Shown here: positions 16,068-24,071 of the stretch, piece by piece | How the letters are laid out: every line of letters begins with the position of its first letter | Position numbering within the stretch: the stretch's first letter is position 1 | Assembly (NCBI GenBank): GCA_963589425.1 | Contig: CAVAKZ010000020.1 | Span: forward strand, 1 to 41,176 | Direction of reading: 5' to 3' | Length of the DNA stretch: 41,176 nt | Source: CAKRJP01 sp963589425 | Lineage (GTDB): Bacteria; Bacillota; Clostridia; Lachnospirales; Lachnospiraceae | Made by a program: the position numbers and the translations under genes | The notes under the pieces: model-generated | Seen by the model: the letters and a program-made list of their open reading frames with translations, nothing else | What the model was told of the DNA's origin: nothing | The model's database searches: none

Positions 16068-18890
16068 ATGAATAATTTTAAGATTAAGAAAACTAAGGGA
16101 CAAGCAATTGTCCCTTATTTATTGTTAACAATACTGACTCTGACCTTCTGCTATCTCTTCTGTACGAAATATGGGATTTTCGGCTCCAAGGTAGACTGGA
16201 TCAGCCAACACAGTGTATTTCCCGATTACTTTAGACAACAGTTTTATGAAACAGGCAAATTAATTCCTGAATTTGCAGCTAACATCGGTGGCGGACAAAA
16301 TATTTATAATTTTGCTTACTACGGACTCTTAAGTCCTTTATTTTTGCCATCCTATGCCCTGCCCTTTGTGAAAATGACGGATTATGTAATGTGGATGTCT
16401 TTTTGCTGTCTTCTGGTCTCTGTACTTCTTTTGTACCACTGGCTTCGCAGCAGAGAGTTTTCAATAAAAATTAGTTTTTGCTCTGCACTTTCGTTTTTAC
16501 TGGCAGGTCCCGCCATCTATCACTCCTACAGTCAGATTATGTTCATAAATTATATGCCTTTTCTGATTCTTGGGCTTCTAAGTGTGGACAAATATTTTCA
16601 GAAAGCATCCTTTGTGGAAAGCCACCGAGTTCTTCCTTTTTGCAGGCAGTTTCCACTGATCCTTAACCTCTTTCTGATGATCATGACCAGTTTTTATTTC
16701 AGTATTGGGGGTATGCTGGTTCTTGTTATATATGGCATTTATCGCTACGGACAGGTCCTTGAATCTCTGCACCAAAAAGTTACTATTAAAAATTTTTTCA
16801 TTGACGGGATTCATTTTTTAACATCTTTTGTTATTGCCATCTGTCTAAGCGGCCTACTTTTGGTTCCCACTGCATATGCCTTGTTGGGACGAGACAATGA
16901 TGGCAGTTCCTCCACCACCAAGGGAATCCAATCCATAGCAAGCCTGCTTTTTCCACACATTAAGCTTTCAGGATTTTTATATTCCCCTTATGGGCTGGGA
17001 CTTAGCAGTTTTATTTTGACTGTACTTTTTGCCTCTTTGGCCTACAGAAAGTGGAGTGAACGTTTCCTTGCTTGGAGTGTTTTTGTGGTCCTGACCGTCC
17101 CGGCTTTTCTTTACTTATTAAACGGCGGACTCTACCTTCGTTACAAGGCATTTATTCCTTTTTTACCTGTGCTTTGTTACATGATTGCAAACTACCTTAG
17201 GTCTTTAGATGCAGGATTGAAACATAATCTATTGCCTTTTGGCCTGATTCCTTATTTACTGACCATCCTGTGCCTGGTATTGTTTCGTTACGGAAATAGT
17301 TTTGGAGAATTTTGGAAATACATTTTACTGGATGCCCTTATTATGTTGGCTGCCTATCTCCTCTTTCGGATACTGCATAAGCCTAAATCCAGTTTTCTCC
17401 TGACAGTGCCTATGATTGTTTTTCTGGCAGTATTTGGAAGCATTTACGGAAGTAAGTACGGAACGGAAGTAGATTCTGCCTTCTATGAAAAGGTTACAAA
17501 TTCTTCTATTGGACAGACAATCTCGGATATTCTTGATGAAGATGAGTCCTACTACCGCATTTCACAGATTGGATACTCAAATGAAAATGCAGCTAACTTA
17601 AACAGAATATGGGATATTAGGCAAAATATTTCATCTATCTATAGCTCCTCCTACAATAGGGAATATCAGAAATTTCGCCAGAAAACCTTCGGCATCGACC
17701 AGCCTTTCCGTAATTATCTGATGCAGTCCGTCTCACAAAATCCTGTTTACCAGCGATTTATGGGAGAGAAATATATTATTTCAACCAATACACTAAATGG
17801 CTATAGCTTGTATAAGGATTACGGAGATTTTAAAGTATATCAAAATCCGTCGGCATCACCTATTGCTTACGGAACAGACCGTCTAATGTCCGAAACAGCT
17901 TACAAGGACCTGGATTTTCCTTATAACCAGACTAGTCTTTTATCTTATGCCATTGTGAAAGATTCCAATGCTACTAAGGCTAATGACACGCTGAATACCA
18001 CTTCTGTCATTAAAGAAAATATTCTGAAAACTTCCTCTGAAAATAAGGCTGCAAAGGAAAATATCCCTGGACAGATTTCCAGTACCACCAATGTGCAGAA
18101 AACCGGCTTAAAACTGAAGCCTAAAAATAGCGGGACCTCAAATTCAGATACTCCATCCTGGTTGTCCCAAATTTCAGGTGGCTACCAAATTAAATCAAGG
18201 AAACATCATGCAGTTGAAATGTATATCTATTCCGAAGAAGGATCTGCACAAGAAGAGTACAATTTACAGAAGATCAAATCCCAAGATCATGTTTTGTTCT
18301 TAAGATTTCATGTAAAAAATCTTCATCCCAACAAGGACATGATCATCAGTGTAAATGGGGAAAGAAACAAATTAAGTGCCAAGAAACATATTTACTATAA
18401 CAATAATAAAACTTTCACTTATGCAGTCTCCCTTTCAGCCGGACAAGATTCTGTGAAAGTATCATTTGGTAAAGGTTCTTATCAGATTACAGATATGGAG
18501 GCTTATATCGGAAACTTGCCGGATAGGTCTCTTTACCAGTCAGAATTTAAACTAGACAGGAGCCAGACCAGGGGAAATATAATCTCCGGAAGTATTCAGA
18601 TGGAAAAGGACGGCTACTTTATTAGCACCCTTCCTTATGATAAAAATTTTGATATTCATGTAGACGGAGAAGATGTAGCTTCCGAGAAAGTAAATACTGC
18701 ATTTTTAGGATGCAAACTTTCAGAAGGTCAGCATACAATCCAGATCAGCTACCATGCTCCGGGACTTGCTGCCGGAAAAGTGCTATCAATAATTGGAATT
18801 TTGTTATTGCTATCTCTATTGATCATTGAAAAATCTGCCGCTTGGAGCCAAGCCTCAAACATTAAAGCAAAAGGGAAATCGTCGCATTAA
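16068..18890 (+). CDS. YfhO-family polytopic membrane protein (putative GT-C glycosyltransferase), 940 aa
   Basis: A large membrane protein. After a short basic tip the first half has about 12 hydrophobic helices with the early periplasmic-type loop 'SKVDWISQHSVFPDYFRQQF' and 'GGGQNIYNFAYYGLLSPL', characteristic of YfhO (PF09586). The second half is a soluble extracellular region (about 490-910) with one closing helix (SIIGILLLLSLLIIEKSAAW). In Bacillus and Listeria, YfhO/GtlB proteins move sugars from undecaprenyl-phosphate onto teichoic acids outside the cell; a similar role is inferred. The true start is the ATG at 16068, which has AAGGAGA 6 bases upstream; the frame is open 43 codons further but without an SD. 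Its stop codon lies in the loop of a terminator hairpin. Confidence 0.82.
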   Translation: MNNFKIKKTKGQAIVPYLLLTILTLTFCYLFCTKYGIFGSKVDWISQHSVFPDYFRQQFYETGKLIPEFAANIGGGQNIYNFAYYGLLSPLFLPSYALPFVKMTDYVMWMSFCCLLVSVLLLYHWLRSREFSIKISFCSALSFLLAGPAIYHSYSQIMFINYMPFLILGLLSVDKYFQKASFVESHRVLPFCRQFPLILNLFLMIMTSFYFSIGGMLVLVIYGIYRYGQVLESLHQKVTIKNFFIDGIHFLTSFVIAICLSGLLLVPTAYALLGRDNDGSSSTTKGIQSIASLLFPHIKLSGFLYSPYGLGLSSFILTVLFASLAYRKWSERFLAWSVFVVLTVPAFLYLLNGGLYLRYKAFIPFLPVLCYMIANYLRSLDAGLKHNLLPFGLIPYLLTILCLVLFRYGNSFGEFWKYILLDALIMLAAYLLFRILHKPKSSFLLTVPMIVFLAVFGSIYGSKYGTEVDSAFYEKVTNSSIGQTISDILDEDESYYRISQIGYSNENAANLNRIWDIRQNISSIYSSSYNREYQKFRQKTFGIDQPFRNYLMQSVSQNPVYQRFMGEKYIISTNTLNGYSLYKDYGDFKVYQNPSASPIAYGTDRLMSETAYKDLDFPYNQTSLLSYAIVKDSNATKANDTLNTTSVIKENILKTSSENKAAKENIPGQISSTTNVQKTGLKLKPKNSGTSNSDTPSWLSQISGGYQIKSRKHHAVEMYIYSEEGSAQEEYNLQKIKSQDHVLFLRFHVKNLHPNKDMIISVNGERNKLSAKKHIYYNNNKTFTYAVSLSAGQDSVKVSFGKGSYQITDMEAYIGNLPDRSLYQSEFKLDRSQTRGNIISGSIQMEKDGYFISTLPYDKNFDIHVDGEDVASEKVNTAFLGCKLSEGQHTIQISYHAPGLAAGKVLSIIGILLLLSLLIIEKSAAWSQASNIKAKGKSSH

Positions 18891-18907
18891 GTGACAATTT
18901 CCCTTTT
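18869..18907 (+). terminator. Terminator overlapping the end of the YfhO-family gene
   Basis: Arms 18869-18879 and 18897-18907 (AAAAGGGAAAT / ATTTCCCTTTT) are perfectly complementary over 11 bp. The stop codon (18888-18890) lies in the loop, and the 3' arm itself ends in a U run. Confidence 0.7.
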
Positions 18908-18948
18908 GTAAATTAGCTATTTATTCAAGACCTTCTAAAAAATAATCT

Positions 18949-18977
18949 TTGACAAATTCTCTTACCTGTGATATACA
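18949..18977 (+). promoter_or_regulatory. Promoter of the NiCo riboswitch / metal exporter transcript
   Basis: TTGACA (18949-18954), 17 bases, TATACA (18972-18977). This is consensus-quality and starts transcription about 30 bases before the riboswitch aptamer. Confidence 0.75.
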
Positions 18978-19016
18978 TATCATAACTCTTTGCACTGCAT
19001 ACAAATCTACAGTACA

Positions 19017-19100
19017 AACTGAGCAGACCGTGATCATTTATCATGGAGTCGGGTCACAGAAAGTGACAGTGGAATGAATCTTTACATCCGCGGGACAGTT
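19017..19100 (+). ncRNA. NiCo (czcD) riboswitch aptamer
   Basis: The sequence AACTGAGCAG at the 5' end, GGAGTCGGG in the middle, AAAG-capped hairpin GTCAC..GTGAC and CGGGACAGTT at the 3' end match, in order and spacing, the NiCo aptamer as I remember its published consensus. P1 is AACTG (19017-19021) with CAGTT (19096-19100). NiCo riboswitches bind Co2+ and Ni2+ cooperatively and usually sit before cation exporters, and a CDF exporter follows at 19214. A terminator (19084-19137) overlaps the 3' half, so metal binding should allow read-through. Confidence 0.85.
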
Positions 19101-19137
19101 GTTGCTAATACTGGATCGTGGGTGTTTTCTTTTTTTC
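19084..19137 (+). terminator. Riboswitch expression-platform terminator
   Basis: ACATCCGCG (19084-19092) pairs with CGTGGGTGT (19117-19125) over 9 positions including two G-U, followed by TTTCTTTTTTTC. The 5' arm is part of the aptamer, so terminator and ligand-bound aptamer exclude each other. An ON switch is inferred. Confidence 0.75.
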
Positions 19138-19213
19138 TATTGAACGCATCAATTAAAACTCCCACACATAGTTAGTGCCATAGAGTTATCTTAATTATTT
19201 GGAGGTAACGATT

Positions 19214-20095
19214 ATGGAAAATATGAATTTTCAAAAGGTAGCAAACAAGGTCTCCTTTGCTACGATTGGGGGAAATGTCCTACTATCAATTTTTAAACTT
19301 TTGGCTGGAATTATTGCCCATTCCAACGCAATGATCAGTGATGCTATTCATTCGGCATCAGATGTATTCAGTACGATTATTGTGCTTATTGGAATTAAAT
19401 TATCCGCAAAGAATCCGGATAAGGAACATCCTTACGGACATGAGCGTCTGGAATGTGTAGCGGCCATTGTTCTATCTATTATTCTTCTAATTACCGGACT
19501 TGGCATCGGCGCCGAAGCCCTAAAGACAATTACACAGGAAGAATACATAAGTTTACAGGTGCCTGGTATTCTGGCATTGATTGCTGCAATTATATCCATT
19601 GCTGCAAAAGAAGCCATGTATTGGTACACAAGATACTATGCCAAAAAAATTGATTCCAGCGCCCTTTTAGCTGACGCCTGGCATCACCGTTCTGATGCCA
19701 TTTCCTCTATAGGCGCTCTTATCGGTATTGCCGGAGCAAGGTTAGGTTTTCCAATTATGGATTCCCTGGCAAGTTTGGTCATCTTTGTGTTTATCGTAAA
19801 GGCTGCCTATGACATTTTTATGGATGCCATGGATAAGATGGTGGACCACTCTTGTGATGAGGAGACGGAGACGAGGCTTCGAGATTGTGTTGAAAAGAAT
19901 AAAAATGTTCTAGGAATTGACTTACTGCAGACAAGAATTTTTGGAAATAAAATTTATGTGGACATTGAGATTGCTGTGGATGGGTCATTGTCGCTGAGGG
20001 AGGCTCATGGCATTGCAGAGGATATACATGATCGTATAGAGAAGAATTTTTCCAAGGTGAAACATATTATGGTGCATGTAAATCCTATGAAATAA
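19214..20095 (+). CDS. czcD: Cation diffusion facilitator (Co2+/Ni2+ efflux), 293 aa
   Basis: A CDF-family divalent-cation/proton antiporter in the cytoplasmic membrane. Family marks: 'SDAIHSASD' in TM2 carrying the metal-binding Asp pair, the loop HPYGHERLE, and 'ADAWHHRSDAISS' in TM5 with the HxxxD metal site. A soluble C-terminal domain (about 205-293) has the dimeric ferredoxin-like fold with the His-containing end 'VKHIMVHVNP'. The start is the ATG at 19214, with GGAGG 8 bases before it; a TTG 15 bases earlier lies on the SD itself and is not used. The NiCo riboswitch in its leader indicates export of cobalt and nickel rather than the zinc typical for the family. The symbol is given by riboswitch convention, not by orthology proof. 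Confidence 0.87.
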   Translation: MENMNFQKVANKVSFATIGGNVLLSIFKLLAGIIAHSNAMISDAIHSASDVFSTIIVLIGIKLSAKNPDKEHPYGHERLECVAAIVLSIILLITGLGIGAEALKTITQEEYISLQVPGILALIAAIISIAAKEAMYWYTRYYAKKIDSSALLADAWHHRSDAISSIGALIGIAGARLGFPIMDSLASLVIFVFIVKAAYDIFMDAMDKMVDHSCDEETETRLRDCVEKNKNVLGIDLLQTRIFGNKIYVDIEIAVDGSLSLREAHGIAEDIHDRIEKNFSKVKHIMVHVNPMK

Positions 20096-20152
20096 ATCCT
20101 ATAAAATAAATTTTATGTAAAATGTTGTAAACAGTATACTAAAACCAAATGC

Positions 20153-20187
20153 GAAAGCCGAGAGGTAAAAAATACTTCCCGGCTTTC
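20153..20187. terminator. Hairpin between convergent genes
   Basis: GAAAGCCG (20153-20160) pairs with CGGCTTTC (20180-20187), and the stem extends inwards through GAGGTA/TACTTC. The U tract is poor on both sides, so this is a candidate bidirectional terminator only. Confidence 0.5.
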
Positions 20188-20206
20188 ATAATCCTGATTC
20201 CCAGTA

Positions 20207-21073
20207 TTAATTTAAAGTAACTGTATAGGATGTGCTCCCATCCGGGAGACCATTGTCACCAACATAAGTGATTGTATCAAACTCCAACTGTACCGGAACT
20301 CCTGTAGCTCCTGCATAATTTAATGTCTCAGAATCTGAATTATTCTGGGCAATTTTGACCATGGAATCAAATGCACAGGTATACTGAGAACCATTATCTG
20401 TAGTCATCGTAACTTTAACGGTGCCCGCCCATGGTCCCATATAAATCTCCTGTCCGGAATTATTCACGAAATCATAAGACAAGCGAATAGATTCTACAGT
20501 CGTATATACCTTTAAATTTTCCAAAGAAAAGTCAGAATCACCATTTTCTGAATTACCGAATTCCATTACGTCCGTAACTCCCGATAATAATATCTTATAG
20601 TTTTCATTTTCTTTAATAATATACCAGTCCTCAGTCCCTGTGGATTGAATTCCATTATTTGTACATTTATATGATGTACTAACCTTATAGATATCTGTTT
20701 GAATTTCACTTGATGAATTAATCATAACATCTGTAAACTCGTTATCAAAAAGAAGCTGTTTGATCTGTGAAACATAGTCATCTTCAGACATGACATTCAA
20801 TTCCTTTGATTTTTCAGATATACACTGTTCCCATATAGTAGATACATCCTGTGTTTTATCAATATAATATTCTTTGAAAAATTTTTCCATAAAGTCTTCC
20901 GCACTATCAGCTTGAATCCCTTTGGTATTTTTATTTTCTACATCTGAACTTTCTGTGACTGCTTCAGTAGTTGAATTTGCATCCCTTTCACATACTTCTT
21001 TTGAACTTCCACATCCAACCATAATTGATACCGCACAAGTTCCCACAAGTATTAACATCAACAGCTTCTTCAT
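20207..21073 (-). CDS. Putative lipoprotein, 288 aa
   Basis: The N-terminus is a lipoprotein signal: MKKLLMLILVGTCAVSIMVGC, where the Cys at about residue 21 (VGCGSS) would be lipidated and anchored outside the membrane. A Ser/Thr/Glu-rich linker follows to about 55. A domain with 'EDFMEKFFKEYYIDKT' and 'EDWYIIKENENYKILLSG' (about 60-170) resembles the NTF2/DUF4878-like folds of clostridial lipoproteins, and a beta-rich C-terminal part resembles DUF4352-like Ig modules (SIRLSYDFVNNSGQEIYMG). Both similarities are weak. The start at 21073 is set by GGAGG 10 bases upstream; a TTG further upstream is not credible. It follows the ChW-repeat gene by 45 bases and is probably in the same transcript. 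Function unknown. Confidence 0.78.
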   Translation of the reverse strand: MKKLLMLILVGTCAVSIMVGCGSSKEVCERDANSTTEAVTESSDVENKNTKGIQADSAEDFMEKFFKEYYIDKTQDVSTIWEQCISEKSKELNVMSEDDYVSQIKQLLFDNEFTDVMINSSSEIQTDIYKVSTSYKCTNNGIQSTGTEDWYIIKENENYKILLSGVTDVMEFGNSENGDSDFSLENLKVYTTVESIRLSYDFVNNSGQEIYMGPWAGTVKVTMTTDNGSQYTCAFDSMVKIAQNNSDSETLNYAGATGVPVQLEFDTITYVGDNGLPDGSTSYTVTLN

Positions 21074-21118
21074 CTTAGATATCCTCCACAATTTCGTTTT
21101 TTTTGGTAGCGTATAAGT

Positions 21119-23098
21119 TTATTCAATGATTATTTTCTGCTCTAATTGAATGACATTCCCCATAATGTCTCTCAAGGTCGCTTGGATAGTTTCCGTCCCC
21201 GACTTACTGGTAGTTATTTCTGTTGCTGGATTTGTATACTCTGGATTGTTTGCCCAAGAATAAATAGATATATTTCCAGCTTTTTTCGACTTGGATATAT
21301 ACACCGGAGATTTTTTTCCAGCCGCCATTGTATATTCCACTTCATAAACAGCCTGACTAGGTTCTGTTTTTACGGAAATACTATATTTTTTATTTCGCGA
21401 CAATGTGATAGTTCCATCAGGGTTAGATTTTCCGTCTACTAACAAAGTTGCCTTCTTCACAGTTCCAATATTAGTATCTGTAACTCGAACTACACTGCTA
21501 CGTGATAAATTTCCATTATCAGTAGTAGCTATTGCGGTAATGGTAGCTGCACCATTATTTTTTGCAACTATATTTCCATTGTCATCTACTGAAACTATCG
21601 ATGAATCACTGGTTTGCCATGTCAATTTTTTGATCTGATCTTCTGTTCCAGCCGGAACACAAGTTGCCGTATACGAATAGCTGTCTCCAACTGATAAAGA
21701 AACACTCTGTTCCATAGAGATGTATTCTAGTTTTTTTGTATAATCAGGTTCTTCCCAGGTTTCTTCAAAAATCCATTCATGAGAATCATTATTAAAATCA
21801 TATGGGGTTGACCAGGTATCAATAGGTGCATATTTATAACCTGCTGAAGATACTTTAATTGCATCAATTGTTCCCATCTGTGAACTTTGATTTCCACATA
21901 AATAACATACCCAATAAACCTCTCTTACAATCTTAGTCCCATCTAATGACCAAGTTGGTCCTACACATGCCCACTGATGTTTATGTAAATACTTTCCACA
22001 TTTTTTACATACCCAATGGTCTGGCATGTAATAGAAGGTATGGGTATGCCATCCATCATGACAATCGTACTTATCTTCATAATCTGTCACGTCATTATAA
22101 CAGTAATTGCAAGCATATCCATTTTTTATATCCCAAGAAATATCGCCCCAATCATGCTGTCCCTTTGAGCAGGCATTCTCTGTATCACTGGCATTTTCTG
22201 AAGAATTAGAGTCCATATTTGTCGAATCATAAAATGCATCTCCACCACCAGATGGAACCTCATTTCCCTTTTCTACCAGTAAAACCTCAATTGCTTCTAA
22301 TCTCTTAGCACAACCTTCTGTACCTGCAGACTCACCATTCTTGGCCCATCCTAACCATCCGTAGGTCTGAGAATGCACTCGATAATACACATCAAAGTGT
22401 TCGGCCATTTCTCCTGTAAGCTGAATCTGAATTGCTTCTAATCTTTTTGCCTCTCCTGTAGTTCCAGAAATGGAGTCGTCCGCAGTCCACTCTTGCCAAC
22501 CATAGGTCTGCACATGAGTTCTATACTGAAGGCTTCCCTCATAAGTTTGATCGATTAATTTAAGTTGAATAGCCTCTAGTCTCTTTGCCAGGCCACTAGT
22601 GCCTGCTGTTTCTCCATCGAACTTATACCCTTGCCAACCAAAAGTTTGCACGTGAGTATTGTATCCGATCCAAGGATTCATATACGCTCCTTCTGTGGAT
22701 CCCGGTGCTTCTCCACCTTTTTCTACTAGTACAATCTCAATAGCTTCCAGTCGTTTTGCTTCTCCCTCGGTACCAGACATAGCTCCATTAGATACATAAT
22801 CTTGCCAACCATAGGTCTGTACATGAGTTCTATAACTTACCTCTGTTTTATTATAAGAATCCCTTGCAAGATTCTCCTCTTCCTGCTTTTCATCTTCCCT
22901 TCCTTCTTCATCATTTTCTGAGGTAACTACCTCCTCGCTTACCTCTTCTTCTGTTACTTCAGATGCCTCCATGGTCATGTCTTGTATATCGGAAGTCCCT
23001 TGACTTGTTAAATCTTCAGCAAACGATGAAGTACTTCCAATCAACATGGATGACAGAATGCTAATAACTATAATTTTTGCAATAATATTACATTTCAT
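21119..23098 (-). CDS. Secreted protein with four ChW repeats, a Cys/His-rich segment and a Big_2 domain, 659 aa
   Basis: A signal peptide covers residues 1-27 (cleavage near SFAED). A Glu-rich linker runs to about 80. Four clostridial hydrophobic-with-Trp (ChW) repeats follow at about 85-127, 145-182, 190-230 and 237-277, each with 'THVQTYGWQ' and 'GxAKRLEAIxIxL'. Residues 310-402 hold 9 Cys and many His, including paired C330/C333, C364/C367 and C398/C401, which look like zinc-ribbon knuckles. A Big_2 Ig-like domain is at about 458-540 (LSVGDSYSYTATCVPAG, VSVDDNGNIVAKNNGAATITA) and a further beta domain to the end. No sorting signal or C-terminal membrane helix is present, so it may be released or held by non-covalent binding through ChW. 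AGAGGAGA precedes the ATG. Confidence 0.85.
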   Translation of the reverse strand: MKCNIIAKIIVISILSSMLIGSTSSFAEDLTSQGTSDIQDMTMEASEVTEEEVSEEVVTSENDEEGREDEKQEEENLARDSYNKTEVSYRTHVQTYGWQDYVSNGAMSGTEGEAKRLEAIEIVLVEKGGEAPGSTEGAYMNPWIGYNTHVQTFGWQGYKFDGETAGTSGLAKRLEAIQLKLIDQTYEGSLQYRTHVQTYGWQEWTADDSISGTTGEAKRLEAIQIQLTGEMAEHFDVYYRVHSQTYGWLGWAKNGESAGTEGCAKRLEAIEVLLVEKGNEVPSGGGDAFYDSTNMDSNSSENASDTENACSKGQHDWGDISWDIKNGYACNYCYNDVTDYEDKYDCHDGWHTHTFYYMPDHWVCKKCGKYLHKHQWACVGPTWSLDGTKIVREVYWVCYLCGNQSSQMGTIDAIKVSSAGYKYAPIDTWSTPYDFNNDSHEWIFEETWEEPDYTKKLEYISMEQSVSLSVGDSYSYTATCVPAGTEDQIKKLTWQTSDSSIVSVDDNGNIVAKNNGAATITAIATTDNGNLSRSSVVRVTDTNIGTVKKATLLVDGKSNPDGTITLSRNKKYSISVKTEPSQAVYEVEYTMAAGKKSPVYISKSKKAGNISIYSWANNPEYTNPATEITTSKSGTETIQATLRDIMGNVIQLEQKIIIE

Positions 23099-23173
23099 AA
23101 GCCTTCTCCTCTTTAAACTCTTCCATCTGTATCCACTCCTGCAACTGTTATAGCCTTTCCTGGCACTAGATTG

Positions 23174-23210
23174 AAGCCAAAGGAAGATCCAAGTGGACCT
23201 TCCTTTGCTT
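23174..23210 (-). terminator. Hairpin between the VKTGD gene and the ChW gene
   Basis: Arms 23174-23190 and 23195-23210 pair over 16 bp with one bulge and a 4-base loop. The following U content is low, so it may be an mRNA-stability stem rather than a true terminator. Confidence 0.45.
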
Positions 23211-23256
23211 TATTTCAGTAAATCTTTTACCTGTTTATTGAACCTCCATAATTTCT

Positions 23257-23630
23257 TTAGTATGTCTTTCTTTTCTTACGTGCTGCCCAAAGAGCTAAAA
23301 TTCCTCCACTAAGTGCTACGCCATAAGCACCTGCCTTTGCTGCATCACCGGTCTTTACCGTATCAGCTTTTATCGATGTCTGCTGATTACCGGCAAAGTT
23401 CTTGCTAGCTACAACTGTACATGTTTCCATCACATTAGCTTCTAAATCACTTGAATTGCTATCGATAACTTTATCAGCATCTAAACCTGGTTCAATGTCA
23501 ATACTTGAGTCAGCATCCAAACCTGGTTCAATGTCAATACTTGAATCAACATCTATGGAATGCACATAGCAAACATCATGACAAAAGCAAGCAGAAGAGT
23601 CAAAATTCTCTTTGCAGATTTCTTTCTCAT
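23257..23630 (-). pseudogene. Small wall-anchored protein with VKTGD tail, frameshifted after the signal peptide
   Basis: A strong start (AAGGAGG, then ATG at 23630) begins a typical signal peptide, MRKKSAKRILTLLLAFVMMF, but that frame stops at TAG 23553-23555 after 26 codons. The -1 frame is open across the same spot and continues for about 100 residues: two perfect copies of the 12-residue unit DSSIDIEPGLDA, then a short linker, then VKTGDAA, a hydrophobic helix (AYGVALSGGILALWAA) and RKKRKTY. That tail has the layout of a sortase signal and the same TVKTGD motif as the 1969-aa adhesin. The repaired product would be about 125 aa. Neither half makes sense alone, so a one-base indel is the simplest reading. 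Confidence 0.7.
23478..23549 (-). repeat. Tandem 36-bp repeat, two copies
   Basis: Two adjacent 36-base units differ at two positions on the plus strand and encode the identical peptide DSSIDIEPGLDA twice. Such units can expand or contract by slippage. Confidence 0.8.
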
Positions 23631-24000
23631 AAAGTAATCCTCCTTCATTCTCTTTGGTTTCTTTTTATTTAACTATGAAGAATTTCGCCAGTTTTCGATC
23701 TTATCATCTCTGTTAATCGATCCTCATCTGTGTCGTCCTTCTTCTTAAGTTACCCATATCAGATGCATAAATACTGAGAAATATACATTTATGTATAAAT
23801 ATCCCAAATATATATCACATACAAATACATTTTTATACATTCGACAGGTTCTGACAATATGTGTCATACTTTGTGGTCAGACTTTTTATTCACAAATTAG
23901 ACACATTTACATTAAAGTCCCTAATTTTTAACAAAATTTACAACCTGAGTCATCCTGAAATTGATTTCATACAACCCTATCTCTTAATTGCATTATAGGA
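23631..24000. other. AT-rich gene-free stretch upstream of the VKTGD gene
   Basis: No credible gene is seen on either strand. It would hold the minus-strand promoter and leader of the gene starting at 23630. Several partly repeated 'TACATTT(A/T)TATACAT'-like runs lie at about 23780-23842, and TCTGAC/GTCAGA arms near 23850-23882 could form a small stem. I could not assign a known riboswitch or a convincing -35/-10 pair. Confidence 0.4.
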
Positions 24001-24046
24001 AAAAAAGGCCGCTTATCAGTTGCCTTCCTGATAAACGACCTTTTTT
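24001..24046 (-). terminator. Terminator of the dnaA-gyrA operon
   Basis: Arms 24001-24019 and 24028-24046 pair over 19 positions with two mismatches around an 8-base loop. On the minus strand the stem ends in a U run, 25 bases after the gyrA stop. Confidence 0.85.
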
Positions 24047-24071
24047 ATTGATGTATAACTTATTTTAAATT

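Noticed and set aside
23700..23960. Possible riboswitch in the long leader of the VKTGD gene
   Set aside because: I compared it with the c-di-GMP class I and II consensus patterns I remember and found no match; only weak inverted repeats are present.
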